Part shown: piece by piece, positions 21,839-30,902 of the stretch
Position numbering within the stretch: position 1 is the stretch's first letter
Layout of the letters: every line of letters begins with the position of its first letter
Notes under the pieces: generated by a model
What the model saw: only the letters and a program-made list of their open reading frames with translations
What the model was told of the DNA's origin: nothing
The model's database searches: none
Program-made: the position numbers and the translations under genes
DNA from: Rugamonas rubra
GTDB lineage: Bacteria > Pseudomonadota > Gammaproteobacteria > Burkholderiales > Burkholderiaceae_D
DNA length: 64,000 nucleotides
Assembly (NCBI RefSeq): GCF_900114705.1
Contig: NZ_FOTW01000012.1
Span: 124,001 to 188,000 of the forward strand
Reading direction: 5' to 3'

Positions 21839-23833
21839 TCAGCTGCGCTGCGGCGAGCAGCGCGGCAGCGCCATGCGCACCGTGGTGCCGCGGCCGGGCG
21901 CCGATTCGATGGCGATGCGCCCGCCCAGCATGCCGGTGACGATGTTGTAGACGATGTGCATGCCCAGTCCCGTGCCGCCCTGGCCCATCTTGGTGGTGAA
22001 GAAGGGGTCGAAGACGCGGCGCAGCACCTCGTCGGGCATGCCGGCGCCGTCGTCGGCGAAGACCAGTTCGACCTGGCCCTGGCCCAGCTCGGCGGCGGAG
22101 ATGGTGATGTTGCCGGCAATGCCGCGCTCGAAGGCGTGCGCCAGGGTGTTGTTGATCAGGTTGTTGAGGATCTGGTACAGGCTGCCGGGGTAGGAGTCCA
22201 AGGTCAGGCCGGGCGGAATCGCCAGGTGGGCGGCGCAGCCGGCCTGGCGCAGCCGTGGCGTGTAGGTGGCCAGGGTGTCCTGCACCACGGTCAGCAGGTC
22301 GAAGCTGCGGCGCTGGTCGTTGGTCTGGTCGACCGCCACCTGCTTGAACGAGGAGATCAGGTCGGCCGCCTTGTGCAGCGAGCCGGAGATCAGGTTGCTG
22401 GCCAGGCGCACCTCCTCCATGTGGGCGCGCAGCTCGGAGCGGCGCAGCGCGCCGCCCTCGACCAGCGCCTCGAACTCGTTGACGCGGTCGCCCAGGGTGG
22501 TCGAGGCCAGCAGGGAGTTGCCGATCGGCGTGTTGAGCTCGTGGGCGATGCCGGCCACCAGCGAGCCGAGCGAGGCCATTTTTTCCGCCGCCAGCAGCTC
22601 GTCCTGGGTGCGCTGCAGGTTTTCCAGGGCCACGCTGAGGTCGCGGTTGGCCAGCTCCAGCGCGGCCGAGCGCTCGCGCACCCGGCTCTCCAGCGAAATG
22701 TTGAGGTCCTTCAGCTCGCGCTTGGCGTTGAGCTCCTCGCTCAGGTCGAGCAGCGCCCAGATGATGGCCGGGCGGCCGTCGAGCACCAGCGAGGACGACC
22801 AGATGGCCACGCTGCCGACGCTGCCGTCGGGCAGGCAGACGCCGGCGATGGCGCCGTGCACCGCGCCGTCGCTCTGGTAGATGTTCCAGATTCGGTCGCG
22901 CTCGACGGCGCTGGCCCAGAAGGTCACCTGGTCCGAGCGCATGCCGATCAGGCTGTCGACCGGGTAGTCGAAGGTGCGCGCCAGCGCCTGGTTGGCGGCG
23001 ATCACCCGGCCCTCGTGGTCGGACACGCTGAGCGGCAGCGGCGCCATGTCGAACAGGATCTTGAAGCGCGACTCGGACTCGACCAGGCGGCGTTCGGACT
23101 GTTCGAGCTGGGCGACCCGCTCGCGCAGCGCCGCGCTCATGCTGGCCAGCGAGCGCGAGAACATGTCGATCTCGTCGCCGCCCTGTTCGGCCCAGGGCTG
23201 GCCGTGGGCCATCTGGCGCGACTGGCCGGTCAGCGCGGCCAGGCGCCGGCCGATGCCGTGGGTGAACAGGTAGAACAGGCCCAGGCCGAGCACGAAGCCG
23301 GCCAGCGAGATGGCGCCGCCCTGCAGCATCACCTCGTCGCTGGCGCGCTTCAGGTCGGTGGTCGAGAGGCCGAAGTTGAGCGTGCCGACCTGGTTGTCCT
23401 GCAGCAGCAGCGGGGCGCGCGCGTGCAGGGTCTGGCCCTCGGTGACGGTGCGCGCGCCGCGCCCGCCGGCGCCCGGCGTGCCGGCGCGCAGCGCCGGCGG
23501 CAGCGCGGCGACGCTGCCGCCGATTTCGATGATCGGCCGGCCCTGGGCGTCGAGGATGACGATGTAGCGCAGGAAGCTGTCCTCGGGGTCGGCCAGCATC
23601 TCGGCCAGGTAGCCCGACAGCTGGCCCAGCTTGCCGTTGATGGCGTAGGGGCTGAGCGAGAGGTTGAGGGTGACGGCGTATTCGTGGGCGACCCGCTCGG
23701 CGTTCTTGCCGACGGCGTCGTCCATCAGGCGCAGGCTGTTCCAGATCAGCAGGGCGACCACCAGGGCTTGCACCACGGCGCTCAGCACCAGGAATTTCGC
23801 GCGTAGCGATAGGTTCAAAACGAGGGTCTCCAT
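21839..23833 (-). CDS. Membrane sensor histidine kinase with PAS domain
   Basis: This is a 664-aa kinase. It has transmembrane helix 1 at about residues 11-31, a periplasmic sensor of about 140 aa, and transmembrane helix 2 at about 180-200 in the segment ISLAGFVLGLGLFYLF. A HAMP-like linker, a PAS domain (FKILFDMAPLPLSVSDHEGR) and a coiled coil follow. The HisKA domain has phospho-His431 in GIAHELNTPIGN, and the HATPase has NNLINNTLAHAF, DDGAGMPDEV and GTGLGMHI. The His-Glu-Leu-Asn-Thr-Pro form marks the HPK4-like class. No response regulator lies next to it. The neighbouring porin and PstS-like modules on the same strand suggest a regulatory link, which is inference. Confidence 0.92.
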   Translation of the reverse strand: METLVLNLSLRAKFLVLSAVVQALVVALLIWNSLRLMDDAVGKNAERVAHEYAVTLNLSLSPYAINGKLGQLSGYLAEMLADPEDSFLRYIVILDAQGRPIIEIGGSVAALPPALRAGTPGAGGRGARTVTEGQTLHARAPLLLQDNQVGTLNFGLSTTDLKRASDEVMLQGGAISLAGFVLGLGLFYLFTHGIGRRLAALTGQSRQMAHGQPWAEQGGDEIDMFSRSLASMSAALRERVAQLEQSERRLVESESRFKILFDMAPLPLSVSDHEGRVIAANQALARTFDYPVDSLIGMRSDQVTFWASAVERDRIWNIYQSDGAVHGAIAGVCLPDGSVGSVAIWSSSLVLDGRPAIIWALLDLSEELNAKRELKDLNISLESRVRERSAALELANRDLSVALENLQRTQDELLAAEKMASLGSLVAGIAHELNTPIGNSLLASTTLGDRVNEFEALVEGGALRRSELRAHMEEVRLASNLISGSLHKAADLISSFKQVAVDQTNDQRRSFDLLTVVQDTLATYTPRLRQAGCAAHLAIPPGLTLDSYPGSLYQILNNLINNTLAHAFERGIAGNITISAAELGQGQVELVFADDGAGMPDEVLRRVFDPFFTTKMGQGGTGLGMHIVYNIVTGMLGGRIAIESAPGRGTTVRMALPRCSPQRS

Positions 23834-23970
23834 CGGGTCGGCGCGGCCGGGAACAGGGTGTCCGTTCCCGCGGCGGCTGGCGGCGCGGTTGGCGCCGCGT
23901 GGAATGCTGCCGACTTGTCAATATAACCCATCGCTTGCCATTCGGCACCATCGAGATGGCGCGCGCACGC

Positions 23971-23995
23971 AAAAACGCCCGGCGTTGCCGGGCGT
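23971..23995 (-). terminator. Terminator after the first PstS-like gene
   Basis: On the minus strand the 9-bp stem ACGCCCGGC / GCCGGGCGT with a 3-nt loop runs into a T tract (plus-strand AAAAA at 23971-23975). It lies about 23 nt after the stop of the gene at 24018-24425. Confidence 0.8.
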
Positions 23996-24017
23996 CGCGG
24001 GTGGAGCTAGGCCGGCA

Positions 24018-24425
24018 TCACGGCAGGCTGAGGATCACCTTGACGGTGTCGTCCACCGAGTTTTTGTTGATGTAGCCGATCGCCTTCGGATCGGCGGCGA
24101 CCGCCTTCTTCACCTCGGCGTCGGAGTTGTACTCCTTGGGTGGCGTGGCCTTGCCGGTGAACACCAGCTTGGACCAGATCGCCTTCACCTGGGCCGGGTC
24201 CTTGTCGGCCACCTTGTGGTAGAAGTCGGCGCGGATGGCCGAGCTTTCCGCCTGGTCGACCGGGGTGAACATCGCCGACTTGCCGAGGAAGAATTGCGAG
24301 GCCTGTTCGGAGAACATCCGCGTCGCCGGGTTCTTCTGGCTGACGATGACGACCGTCTCGGCCGAGGCGGACAGGGTGGTGCCCAGCAGGGCGGTCAACA
24401 ACAGCGAGGTCATGGTGGTTTTCAT
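24018..24425 (-). CDS. Short periplasmic PstS-like phosphate-binding domain protein, copy A
   Basis: The 135-aa exported protein has a signal peptide ending near SASA, then ETVVIVSQKNPATRMFSEQ and SKLVFTGKATPPKEYNSDAE. It ends with AIGYINKNSVDDTVKVI. This resembles one lobe of a PstS-type substrate-binding protein (about 340 aa in classical PstS), so it is half-length. The ATG at 24425 has SD AGGAGG. It lies 13 nt after the porin gene at 24439 and is very similar to the protein encoded at 26054-26461. No ABC permease or ATPase is nearby, so classical uptake is unlikely; a sensing or ligand-delivery role is inference. Confidence 0.8.
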   Translation of the reverse strand: MKTTMTSLLLTALLGTTLSASAETVVIVSQKNPATRMFSEQASQFFLGKSAMFTPVDQAESSAIRADFYHKVADKDPAQVKAIWSKLVFTGKATPPKEYNSDAEVKKAVAADPKAIGYINKNSVDDTVKVILSLP

Positions 24426-24438
24426 AGTGGCCTCCTGA

Positions 24439-25659
24439 TCAGAACACGAAGTCGAGCGCGGCGCCGACCACGGTGACATTGTTGGTGTAACCGGCGGCCG
24501 GACCGAAGTTCAGCGAACCGGATTTGGCTTTCGGCTTGACGCGGTCGACTTGCACCTTCAATGCCAGCGACTTGGCGAAGTCCCAGCGCACGCCGACCAG
24601 GTCGGAGCTCTGCTCGGACGAGCTGAGGAAGCTGTAGTTGACGGCCGAGGCCAGCGCGCCCGTCTTGGGGAAGCCGGCCGGCACGTTGACCGACTGGCCG
24701 GCGCCCTTGTAGGCGGCGTGGCTGTAGTAGGGCAGGATCTTGCCGAAGCGGTAGCCCACCATGGTGTACCAGGCGTTGGTGTCGGGCACGTAGACCGGCT
24801 CCTTGGCGCGGCGCTGGGCGTACTCGGCCTGCACCACGATGTTGCGCCAGTCCATGGTCAAGCCGAGCGAGGTGAAGGCGATGCGCTTGCCGCCGTTCAG
24901 GGTCATGTCCTGGCCCAGCTGGCCGAAGCCGATCGTCTTCAGCGTGCCGGTCAGGTTGTTGAGCGGGCCGACGTCGTTGCTGTCGAGCTTGGCTTGGGCG
25001 TGGCCCAGGCGCAGCGTGAACGGACCGTATTCGCCGCCCACGCTGACGCCGGCGGCGGGCGCGCGGTAGGTGGCCACCGAGCCGCCGGCCGTCGGCACGA
25101 ACAGCTTGCCGCGGCTGACGCCGACGAAGGCCTGGGTGCTCAGGTTGAAGTCGCCGATGGCGTGCTGGTAGTTGACGTCGACGCCGTCGACGTTCTCGAT
25201 CGGCGCCTGGCCGTACATCTCGACCGGCGGACGCATCATGGTGTTGGCGTAGCCGACGTTCTGGTAGTCGGAGATCAGGAAGGTCGGCACGACGACGCGG
25301 CCGACGCGCACGTTGATTTCCTCGTTGACCTTGATCTTCAGGAAGGCCCAGGTCAGGTCGGTGGTGAAGCTCTGGCTGGTGTTCTTGCGCGTCAGGATCT
25401 GCGCGGTGGTGGAGAACATCTCGTTGATCTTGTAGGTCGCCTGCAGGCCCAGGTTGGAGTCGAGGCCGATCTTGGCCTTGTCGCTGACGCCTTCGGCCTG
25501 GTTGTAGCGGGCGAACTCGACCGCGTCGGTGTTGCTCTTGGCCACGCCCAGCGTGCCGAAGCCGCTGATGCTCAGGTTGCCGTCGTCGAGCACGCCGGCC
25601 TGGGCCTGCATCATGCCCAGCGCGGCCAGCACGGATGCTACCAATAGTTGTTTTTTCAT
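24439..25659 (-). CDS. Outer-membrane porin-like beta-barrel, copy A
   Basis: The 406-aa protein has a signal peptide MKKQLLVASVLAALGMMQAQA. The first barrel strand is LSISGFGTLGVAKSNTD, many alternating aromatic strands follow, and the protein ends in the C-terminal Phe (ALDFVF) needed for barrel assembly. The segments NVGYANTMMRPPVEMYGQ and ENVDGVDVNYQH are closely matched in the protein at 26471-27670, showing shared origin. It starts a two-gene unit with the PstS-like gene 13 nt downstream. The channel substrate is unknown; phosphate or another anion would fit the partner, but this is inference. Confidence 0.88.
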   Translation of the reverse strand: MKKQLLVASVLAALGMMQAQAGVLDDGNLSISGFGTLGVAKSNTDAVEFARYNQAEGVSDKAKIGLDSNLGLQATYKINEMFSTTAQILTRKNTSQSFTTDLTWAFLKIKVNEEINVRVGRVVVPTFLISDYQNVGYANTMMRPPVEMYGQAPIENVDGVDVNYQHAIGDFNLSTQAFVGVSRGKLFVPTAGGSVATYRAPAAGVSVGGEYGPFTLRLGHAQAKLDSNDVGPLNNLTGTLKTIGFGQLGQDMTLNGGKRIAFTSLGLTMDWRNIVVQAEYAQRRAKEPVYVPDTNAWYTMVGYRFGKILPYYSHAAYKGAGQSVNVPAGFPKTGALASAVNYSFLSSSEQSSDLVGVRWDFAKSLALKVQVDRVKPKAKSGSLNFGPAAGYTNNVTVVGAALDFVF

Positions 25660-25998
25660 CTGCCGTATTCCTTCGTATGTTTTTATATTCGGTTCTTTGT
25701 TACTGAGTGGCGGTGGTGCGCCAGTCCCCTAAAACAAGCCGGGTAGGGCGTGCAGGTGTTACCTTAGACCAATTTTCTTCAGGGATAAAATGGAATATCA
25801 AAAATAGAACGAGTGTACTAAAAACTGTCGTTTTTTTGAGCAATCCAGAGGGGGAGTTCAATTGCAAGATGAGAAAATTTAATAGATAACCATCCATTTC
25901 ACTAGTGTTTTGATGGTCTCTTTAATAATTTTTATTATTTATTAGTATCGCGCCGGCGCCGCCGGCCGGGCTCGCGGCGGCGCGCCGGCGAGACGTGA
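25660..25998. other. AT-rich intergenic region upstream of porin copy A
   Basis: These 339 bp lie between the two porin/PstS-like modules and are much more AT-rich than the genes. They probably hold the promoter and control sites of the 24.0-25.7 kb unit. Short overlapping frames of about 60 codons on both strands have no SD and no recognisable motif, so I do not call a gene. Confidence 0.6.
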
Positions 25999-26023
25999 AA
26001 ATGGCGCCACGCGGGCGCCATTT
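25999..26023 (-). terminator. Terminator after the second PstS-like gene
   Basis: A 10-bp stem AAATGGCGCC / GGCGCCATTT with a 5-nt loop lies about 30 nt after the stop of the gene at 26054-26461. The T tract on the minus strand is short. Confidence 0.65.
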
Positions 26024-26053
26024 GTAACTTATGGTCAACAGAATTTTCGCGCG

Positions 26054-26461
26054 TCAAGGCACGGTGAGTATCACTTTCACCGTGTCGTCGACGTGCGCCT
26101 TGTCGATGTAGCCGATGGCGACGGGGTCGGCGGCGACCGCCTTCTTGACCTCGGCGTCGGAGTTGTACTCCTTCGGCGCGCTGCCCTTGCCGGTGAACAC
26201 CAGCTTGGACCAGACCGCCTTGACCTGGGTGGCGTCCTTGCCCAGCACCTTCTGGTAGAACTCGTTGCGCAGCGGGCTGTCGTTGCGCTCGATCGGGGTG
26301 AACAGGCTGGACTTGCCGAGGAAGAACTGCGAGGCCTGTTCGCTGAACATGCGGGTGGCCGGGTTTTTCGGGCTGACGATGACAACGATCTCTGTGGCGA
26401 ACACGGGCGCGGCCAGTGACAGGCTGCCGGCGAGCAGGGACAGGGCGAGTTTCGTATTCAT
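26054..26461 (-). CDS. Short periplasmic PstS-like phosphate-binding domain protein, copy B
   Basis: This 135-aa paralogue of copy A has a signal peptide ending at VFA, then EIVVIVSPKNPATRMFSEQ and SKLVFTGKGSAPKEYNSDAE. It ends with VDDTVKVILTVP. By eye roughly two thirds or more of the mature residues match copy A, with no gaps in most blocks. It lies 9 nt after porin copy B. Conservation of both copies suggests each keeps a role, perhaps with different ligands or expression conditions (inference). Confidence 0.8.
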   Translation of the reverse strand: MNTKLALSLLAGSLSLAAPVFATEIVVIVSPKNPATRMFSEQASQFFLGKSSLFTPIERNDSPLRNEFYQKVLGKDATQVKAVWSKLVFTGKGSAPKEYNSDAEVKKAVAADPVAIGYIDKAHVDDTVKVILTVP

Positions 26462-26470
26462 GTGGCCCCC

Positions 26471-27670
26471 TTAGAAGACGAAGTCGACGCCGACCGCGTA
26501 GACGTTGACCGGACCCTTGAAGCCGGGTGCGGCGTTGATGAAGGCGCCGCTGCCGTTGCGCGGCGAGATGCGGTCGATCTGCAGCTTCAGCGCGGCGGCC
26601 TTGTAGAAGTCCCAGCGCAGGCCGACCGCGTTGGTCGACTGCAGCGCCGCCTTGACGGCGCCGTTGACGCCGGCCGACAGCGGCGCCAGCGGGCCGCTGG
26701 TGGGCAGCGAGCTGTACTCGTTGCGGCTGTCCTGCTTGATGTCGCCGTACATGTAGTAGGGCGTGAACTTGCCGTAGCGGTAGCCCAGCATGGCGTACCA
26801 GGAGCTGGTGTCGTGGACCAGGCGCGACTCGGTCTTGCGCTTGGCGTACTCGGTCTGGACCAGGAAGTTCTTGTAGTCCATCGTCAGGCCGAGCGAGGTG
26901 AACGATCCCTTGATATCCTCGAGCTTGAGGTCGTCGGCGATGGCGCCCAGGCCGACCGCGCGCAGCGTGGTGTTCAGGCCGGTCAGGCTGGGGTTGTTCT
27001 TGGCGGAGAACTTGGCGTCGGCGCGGCCGAAGCGGTAGGTGAAGGGACCGTTCTCGACCACCACGTGGAGCGCGGTGACGGTGCTGAAATCGGTGTAGGC
27101 GTTGCCCGGCTGCTTGTTCTGCGACTTGCCGAACGCGAACTGGGCGGTGACGCTGGTGTCGTCGAAGCTGTGCTGGTAGACCACGTCGACGCCGTCGACG
27201 TGGTCGACCGAGACCTGGCGGTAGACCTCGGCCGGCGGCCGCAGCATGGTGTTGGCGTAGCCGACGTTGCGGAAGTCGGAGATCAGGTAGATCGGCAAGC
27301 CGACGCGGCCGGCGCGCAGGCTGAAGTCGTCGCTGGCCTTGTACTTGGCGAAGGCCCAGGCCAGCTCGGCGCCGTACTGGTCGGTGGCGTACTTGCGCAC
27401 CAGGCCCTGGGCGGTGAAGGAAACGGTCTCGTTCCACTTTGCGGTGGCCTGCACGCCGAAGTTGGAGTCGACGCCGGGGCGCGCGTCCTTGCGCACGCCG
27501 GCCGCCTGGCCGGGGCGGATGTACTCGGCCTGGTCGGTGTCGCTCATGGTCAGCGCGGCCGTGCCGAAGCCGCTGATGGTGATGGCCGGGCCGTCCTCGG
27601 CGTGCGCGGGCAGGGCGGCGCAGGCCGCCAGAAGCGCGAGCGCGCTGCGTGACAGGGTTGTTGGTTTCAT
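26471..27670 (-). CDS. Outer-membrane porin-like beta-barrel, copy B
   Basis: The 399-aa porin-like protein has signal peptide MKPTTLSRSALALLAACAAL...AHA and a first strand ITISGFGTAALTMSDTD. Inner motifs RVGLPIYLISDFRNVGYANT and HVDGVDVVYQH match copy A, and the C terminus is VGVDFVF. The ATG at 27670 has SD GGAGGG in good spacing; the frame extends further upstream without support. It is the first gene of the second porin/PstS-like module and is divergent from argJ across 281 bp. Confidence 0.88.
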   Translation of the reverse strand: MKPTTLSRSALALLAACAALPAHAEDGPAITISGFGTAALTMSDTDQAEYIRPGQAAGVRKDARPGVDSNFGVQATAKWNETVSFTAQGLVRKYATDQYGAELAWAFAKYKASDDFSLRAGRVGLPIYLISDFRNVGYANTMLRPPAEVYRQVSVDHVDGVDVVYQHSFDDTSVTAQFAFGKSQNKQPGNAYTDFSTVTALHVVVENGPFTYRFGRADAKFSAKNNPSLTGLNTTLRAVGLGAIADDLKLEDIKGSFTSLGLTMDYKNFLVQTEYAKRKTESRLVHDTSSWYAMLGYRYGKFTPYYMYGDIKQDSRNEYSSLPTSGPLAPLSAGVNGAVKAALQSTNAVGLRWDFYKAAALKLQIDRISPRNGSGAFINAAPGFKGPVNVYAVGVDFVF

Positions 27671-27951
27671 CGGTATCCCTCCAGGTTGGTGTGGGCGCCT
27701 TGTTGTTTTGACTTCCGGCGCTGCGTTGAGTGTGTACCTGCGGCAATGGCTTGTCTTTTCCTTTCGCCCGGCGGCGGTGTTTTCGTTGTGGAAAGGCAAC
27801 GAAACACGGCCGCGGGCGCCGCTCGCCGGCGGCCGGCCGGGGCCAGCGCGCGGCGGCGCGCCCTTGGCGCCGTCGCGCCCGGCGCCATCCCCATTCGCGG
27901 CGCCAGGGATTACAATAGCGGCTCCCTTTTCCCACCCATGAGAACCCGAAT

Positions 27952-29190
27952 ATGGCCGTCAATTCCCCCCTGCCCGTCGCCACCGACCTGAAGCCCGTCG
28001 CCGGTATTGAAATCGGCTTCGCCGAAGCCGGCATCAAGAAGCCGAACCGCAAGGATGTGCTGGTGCTGACCCTGGCGCCGACGGCCACCGTGTCCGGCGT
28101 GTTCACCATGAACCGCTTCTGCGCCGCGCCGGTGCAGATCGCCAAGGCCCACCTGGCCGCCGTGCGCGACGGCGCCAAGCCGATCCGCGCGCTGATGGTC
28201 AACACCGGCAACGCCAACGCCGGCACCGGCGCCGTCGGCCTGGCCCTGGCCAACGAGAGCTGCGCCGCGCTGGCCGGCCTGCTCGGCTGCGAGGCCGGCC
28301 AGATCCTGCCGTTCTCGACCGGCGTGATCCTCGAGCCCCTGCCGGTCGGCAAGATCGTCGCCGCCCTGCCGCAGGCCGTCGCCGACCAGCGCGCCGACAG
28401 TTGGTTCAACGCCGCCGAGGCCATCATGACCACCGACACCCAGCCCAAGGCGGCCTCGCGCATGGTGGACATCGCCGGCCACAGCGTGACGATGAGCGGC
28501 ATCAGCAAGGGCGCCGGCATGATCAAGCCGAACATGGCGACCATGCTCGGCTTCCTCGCCTTCGACGCCAAGGTGGCCCAGCCGGTGCTCGACGCCCTGG
28601 TCAAGCACGCCGCCGACCGGTCGTTCAACTGCATCACCATCGACGGCGACACCTCGACCAACGACTCCTTCATGCTGATCGCCACCGGCGCCGGCACGCT
28701 GGTGGTGGACTCGGTCGACACGCCCGAGTACGCCGCGCTGGCCGCCGCCGTCACCGAGCTGTCGCTGTTCCTGGCCCAGTCCATCGTGCGCGACGGCGAG
28801 GGCGCCACCAAGTTCATCACCATTACCGTCGAGGGCGGCAAGGACGTCGAGGAGTGCCGCAAGGTGGCCTACTCGATCGGCCACTCGCCGCTGGTCAAGA
28901 CCGCCTTCTTCGCCTCCGACCCGAACCTGGGCCGCATCCTGTGCGCCATCGGCTACGCCGGCGTCGACGACCTCGACGTCGACAAGCTCAACCTCTACCT
29001 GGACGACGTCTGGGTCGCCAAGGACGGCGGCCGCAACCCCGACTACAAGGAGGAGGACGGCCAGCGCGTCATGAGCCAAAGCGAGATCACGGTGCGCGTC
29101 AAGCTGGCGCGCGGCGCCGCCGAGGCCACCGTCTACACCTGCGACCTGTCGCACGAGTACGTGACCATCAACGCCGACTACCGCTCCTGA
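27952..29190 (+). CDS. argJ: ArgJ, bifunctional ornithine acetyltransferase / N-acetylglutamate synthase
   Basis: ArgJ transfers the acetyl group from N-acetylornithine to glutamate (the acetyl cycle of arginine synthesis) and can also use acetyl-CoA. The 412-aa precursor has the self-cleavage motif [14 protein letters not shown]; cleavage is expected before the nucleophile Thr197, giving alpha and beta chains. Also visible are [23 protein letters not shown] and [22 protein letters not shown] box lies at 27911-27916. A DUF815 ATPase gene follows after 3 nt. Confidence 0.97.
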   Translation: MAVNSPLPVATDLKPVAGIEIGFAEAGIKKPNRKDVLVLTLAPTATVSGVFTMNRFCAAPVQIAKAHLAAVRDGAKPIRALMVNTGNANAGTGAVGLALANESCAALAGLLGCEAGQILPFSTGVILEPLPVGKIVAALPQAVADQRADSWFNAAEAIMTTDTQPKAASRMVDIAGHSVTMSGISKGAGMIKPNMATMLGFLAFDAKVAQPVLDALVKHAADRSFNCITIDGDTSTNDSFMLIATGAGTLVVDSVDTPEYAALAAAVTELSLFLAQSIVRDGEGATKFITITVEGGKDVEECRKVAYSIGHSPLVKTAFFASDPNLGRILCAIGYAGVDDLDVDKLNLYLDDVWVAKDGGRNPDYKEEDGQRVMSQSEITVRVKLARGAAEATVYTCDLSHEYVTINADYRS

Positions 29191-29193
29191 GGG

Positions 29194-30084
29194 ATGGCCA
29201 TGGCGAGTCCCCTGGAACAATTCCTCGTGCGCGCCGAGGCCCTGCTGCAACGGGTCGAGGCGATCCTGCCGCAGGCGCCGCGCGAGCCCGACTGGAAGCT
29301 GGGCCACGCCTACCGCTGGCGCAAGCGCAACGGCGGCGGCGCCAGCTATTTGCAGGCGGTGGCCCACGTCTCCAACATCGCGCTCGACGACCTGCACAAC
29401 ATCGCTCCGCAAAAGGCGCAGATCGAGCAGAACACGCGCCAGTTCGTGCGCGGCCGGCCGGCCAACAACGTGCTGCTGACGGGCGCACGCGGCACCGGCA
29501 AGTCCTCGCTGATCAAGGCCTGCCTGAACCAGTTCGCCGTCGACGGCCTGCGCCTGATCGAGGTCGACAAGGCCGACCTGGCCGAGCTGCCCGACATCGT
29601 CGACCTGGTCGCCGGCCGGCCCGAGCGTTTCGTCATCTTCTGCGACGACCTGTCGTTCGAGGAGGGCGAGAGCGGCTACAAGGCGCTGAAGGTGGCGCTC
29701 GACGGCAGCGTGGCGGCGCAGTCGGACAACGTGCTGATCTACGCCACCTCGAACCGGCGCCATTTGATGCCGGAACGCATGTCCGACAACGCCAGCTACC
29801 AGCACGACGAGGACGGCGACCTGCATCCGGGCGAGACGGTGGAGGAGAAGATCTCGCTGTCGGAGCGCTTCGGCCTGTGGCTGTCGTTCTACCCGTTCAA
29901 GCAGGACGACTATCTGGACATCGTGGCGCACTGGCTCGGCTCGTTCGGCTGCGACGCCGCGCAGATCGCGGCGGCACGCGCCGACGCGCTGCGCTGGGCC
30001 CTGCAGCGCGGTTCGCGCTCGGGCCGGGTGGCCTGGCAGTTCGCCAAGGACCACGCCGGCAAGTTGCCGGAAGGCGCGCCGTGA
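29194..30084 (+). CDS. DUF815 family AAA-type ATP-binding protein
   Basis: The 296-aa cytoplasmic P-loop protein has Walker A GARGTGKSS at residues 97-105, the Walker B-like FVIFCDDLSFE, a sensor-1-like YATSNRRHLMPERM and a C-terminal helical lid. The DUF815 family is widespread but its function is not established. The start could be 29194 or the next ATG at 29200. It lies 3 nt after argJ and overlaps the next gene (mutT-like) by 4 bp, so all three are one operon; this trio is conserved in related bacteria. Confidence 0.9.
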   Translation: MAMASPLEQFLVRAEALLQRVEAILPQAPREPDWKLGHAYRWRKRNGGGASYLQAVAHVSNIALDDLHNIAPQKAQIEQNTRQFVRGRPANNVLLTGARGTGKSSLIKACLNQFAVDGLRLIEVDKADLAELPDIVDLVAGRPERFVIFCDDLSFEEGESGYKALKVALDGSVAAQSDNVLIYATSNRRHLMPERMSDNASYQHDEDGDLHPGETVEEKISLSERFGLWLSFYPFKQDDYLDIVAHWLGSFGCDAAQIAAARADALRWALQRGSRSGRVAWQFAKDHAGKLPEGAP

Positions 30085-30620
30085 GCGCGGCGGCGGTGAG
30101 CGTGGCGGCCGGTGGCGCGCAGGCACTCCCGGCCGGGCCGGCGGCGGCAGCCGAGGCGGTGATATCTACGGCAGCGACAGCGGCGGCCTCGGCGCCAGCC
30201 GTGGCGGCGGCCAAGCCGGTCGACGTCGCGGTCGGCATCCTGATTGCGCCGAACGGCGACGTGTTGCTCGGCCAGCGGCCGGCCGGCAAGCCCTACGAGG
30301 GTTACTGGGAGTTCCCGGGCGGCAAGGTCGATCCGGGCGAGACGGTGCTGCAGGCGCTCAAGCGCGAGTTCATGGAAGAGCTGGGCATGGTGGTGGAGAG
30401 CGCGCAGGAGTGGTGCGGCGTGGAGTACGTGTATCCGCACGCCCATGTGCGGCTGCATTTCTTCATCAGCCGCGACTGGCACGGCGAGGCGCAGAGCCTG
30501 GAGGGCCAGGCCTTCGCCTGGCAGGGCGCGGTCGGCGTCGAGCCGCTGTTGCCGGCGACCATACCCCTGCTGGAGTGGCTGGAGCAGATCCGCCACGATC
30601 CGGCGGCATTGCCGGCTTAA
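30081..30620 (+). CDS. mutT: MutT-type Nudix hydrolase (8-oxo-dGTP diphosphatase)
   Basis: The 179-aa protein is predicted to remove 8-oxo-dGTP from the nucleotide pool. The Nudix box is complete: G81 KVDPG E87 ... R95 E96 F M E99 E100 L G102. The GTG start overlaps the preceding stop (GTGA, 4 bp). The first 45 residues are an Ala-rich low-complexity extension not needed for the fold, so an internal start closer to VDVAVGILIAP cannot be excluded. It is followed by a repeat and a shared terminator, and converges on yacG. Confidence 0.9.
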   Translation: MSAAAVSVAAGGAQALPAGPAAAAEAVISTAATAAASAPAVAAAKPVDVAVGILIAPNGDVLLGQRPAGKPYEGYWEFPGGKVDPGETVLQALKREFMEELGMVVESAQEWCGVEYVYPHAHVRLHFFISRDWHGEAQSLEGQAFAWQGAVGVEPLLPATIPLLEWLEQIRHDPAALPA

Positions 30621-30633
30621 GCCCCCAAAGCCA

Positions 30634-30663
30634 GGGGTCTGACCCCGTACGGGGTCAGACCCC
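30634..30663. repeat. GGGTCAGACCC inverted repeat, copy 4
   Basis: Arms GGGGTCTGACCCC and GGGGTCAGACCCC are separated by GTAC. It lies 13 bp after the mutT stop and 23 bp before the shared terminator, between convergent genes. Confidence 0.9.
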
Positions 30664-30686
30664 GCGACTAGCGCCTTGCGGGGTAA

Positions 30687-30718
30687 AAAAACAGGCAGCC
30701 CACGGGCTGCCTGTTTTT
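30687..30718. terminator. Bidirectional terminator between mutT and yacG
   Basis: A 14-bp stem (AAAAACAGGCAGCC / GGCTGCCTGTTTTT) with loop CACG has A and T tracts on both sides, so it can end transcripts arriving from either direction. It abuts the yacG stop codon. Confidence 0.92.
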
Positions 30719-30888
30719 CATTCCTCGTCGAGCGGGTCGACCGGCGGGGCGGCCGGGATGGCGTATTTTTCCTCGGCCCAGGCGCCCAGGTCGATCTGTT
30801 TGCAGCGCTCCGAGCAGAACGGGCGGTACTTGTTCTTTTCGCTCCACTCCACCTTCTTGGCGCAGGTCGGGCAATCAACTACGGTCAT
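30718..30888 (-). CDS. yacG: YacG, DNA gyrase inhibitor / zinc-binding protein
   Basis: The 56-aa protein has the YacG zinc site: CPTC at Cys6 and Cys9, and CSERC at Cys25 and Cys29 followed by [13 protein letters not shown]. In E. coli YacG binds GyrB and inhibits gyrase. The tail is acidic (VDPLDEE). It lies 14 nt after zapD and is the last gene of the minus-strand group coaE-zapD-yacG. Confidence 0.95.
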   Translation of the reverse strand: MTVVDCPTCAKKVEWSEKNKYRPFCSERCKQIDLGAWAEEKYAIPAAPPVDPLDEE

Positions 30889-30902
30889 AAAACACTATCT
30901 CG

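Noticed and set aside
25700-25897. Short hydrophobic frame (about 65 codons, minus strand) in the gap before porin copy A
   Set aside because: It has no SD, it overlaps a similar frame on the other strand, and it resembles chance coding in AT-rich DNA.
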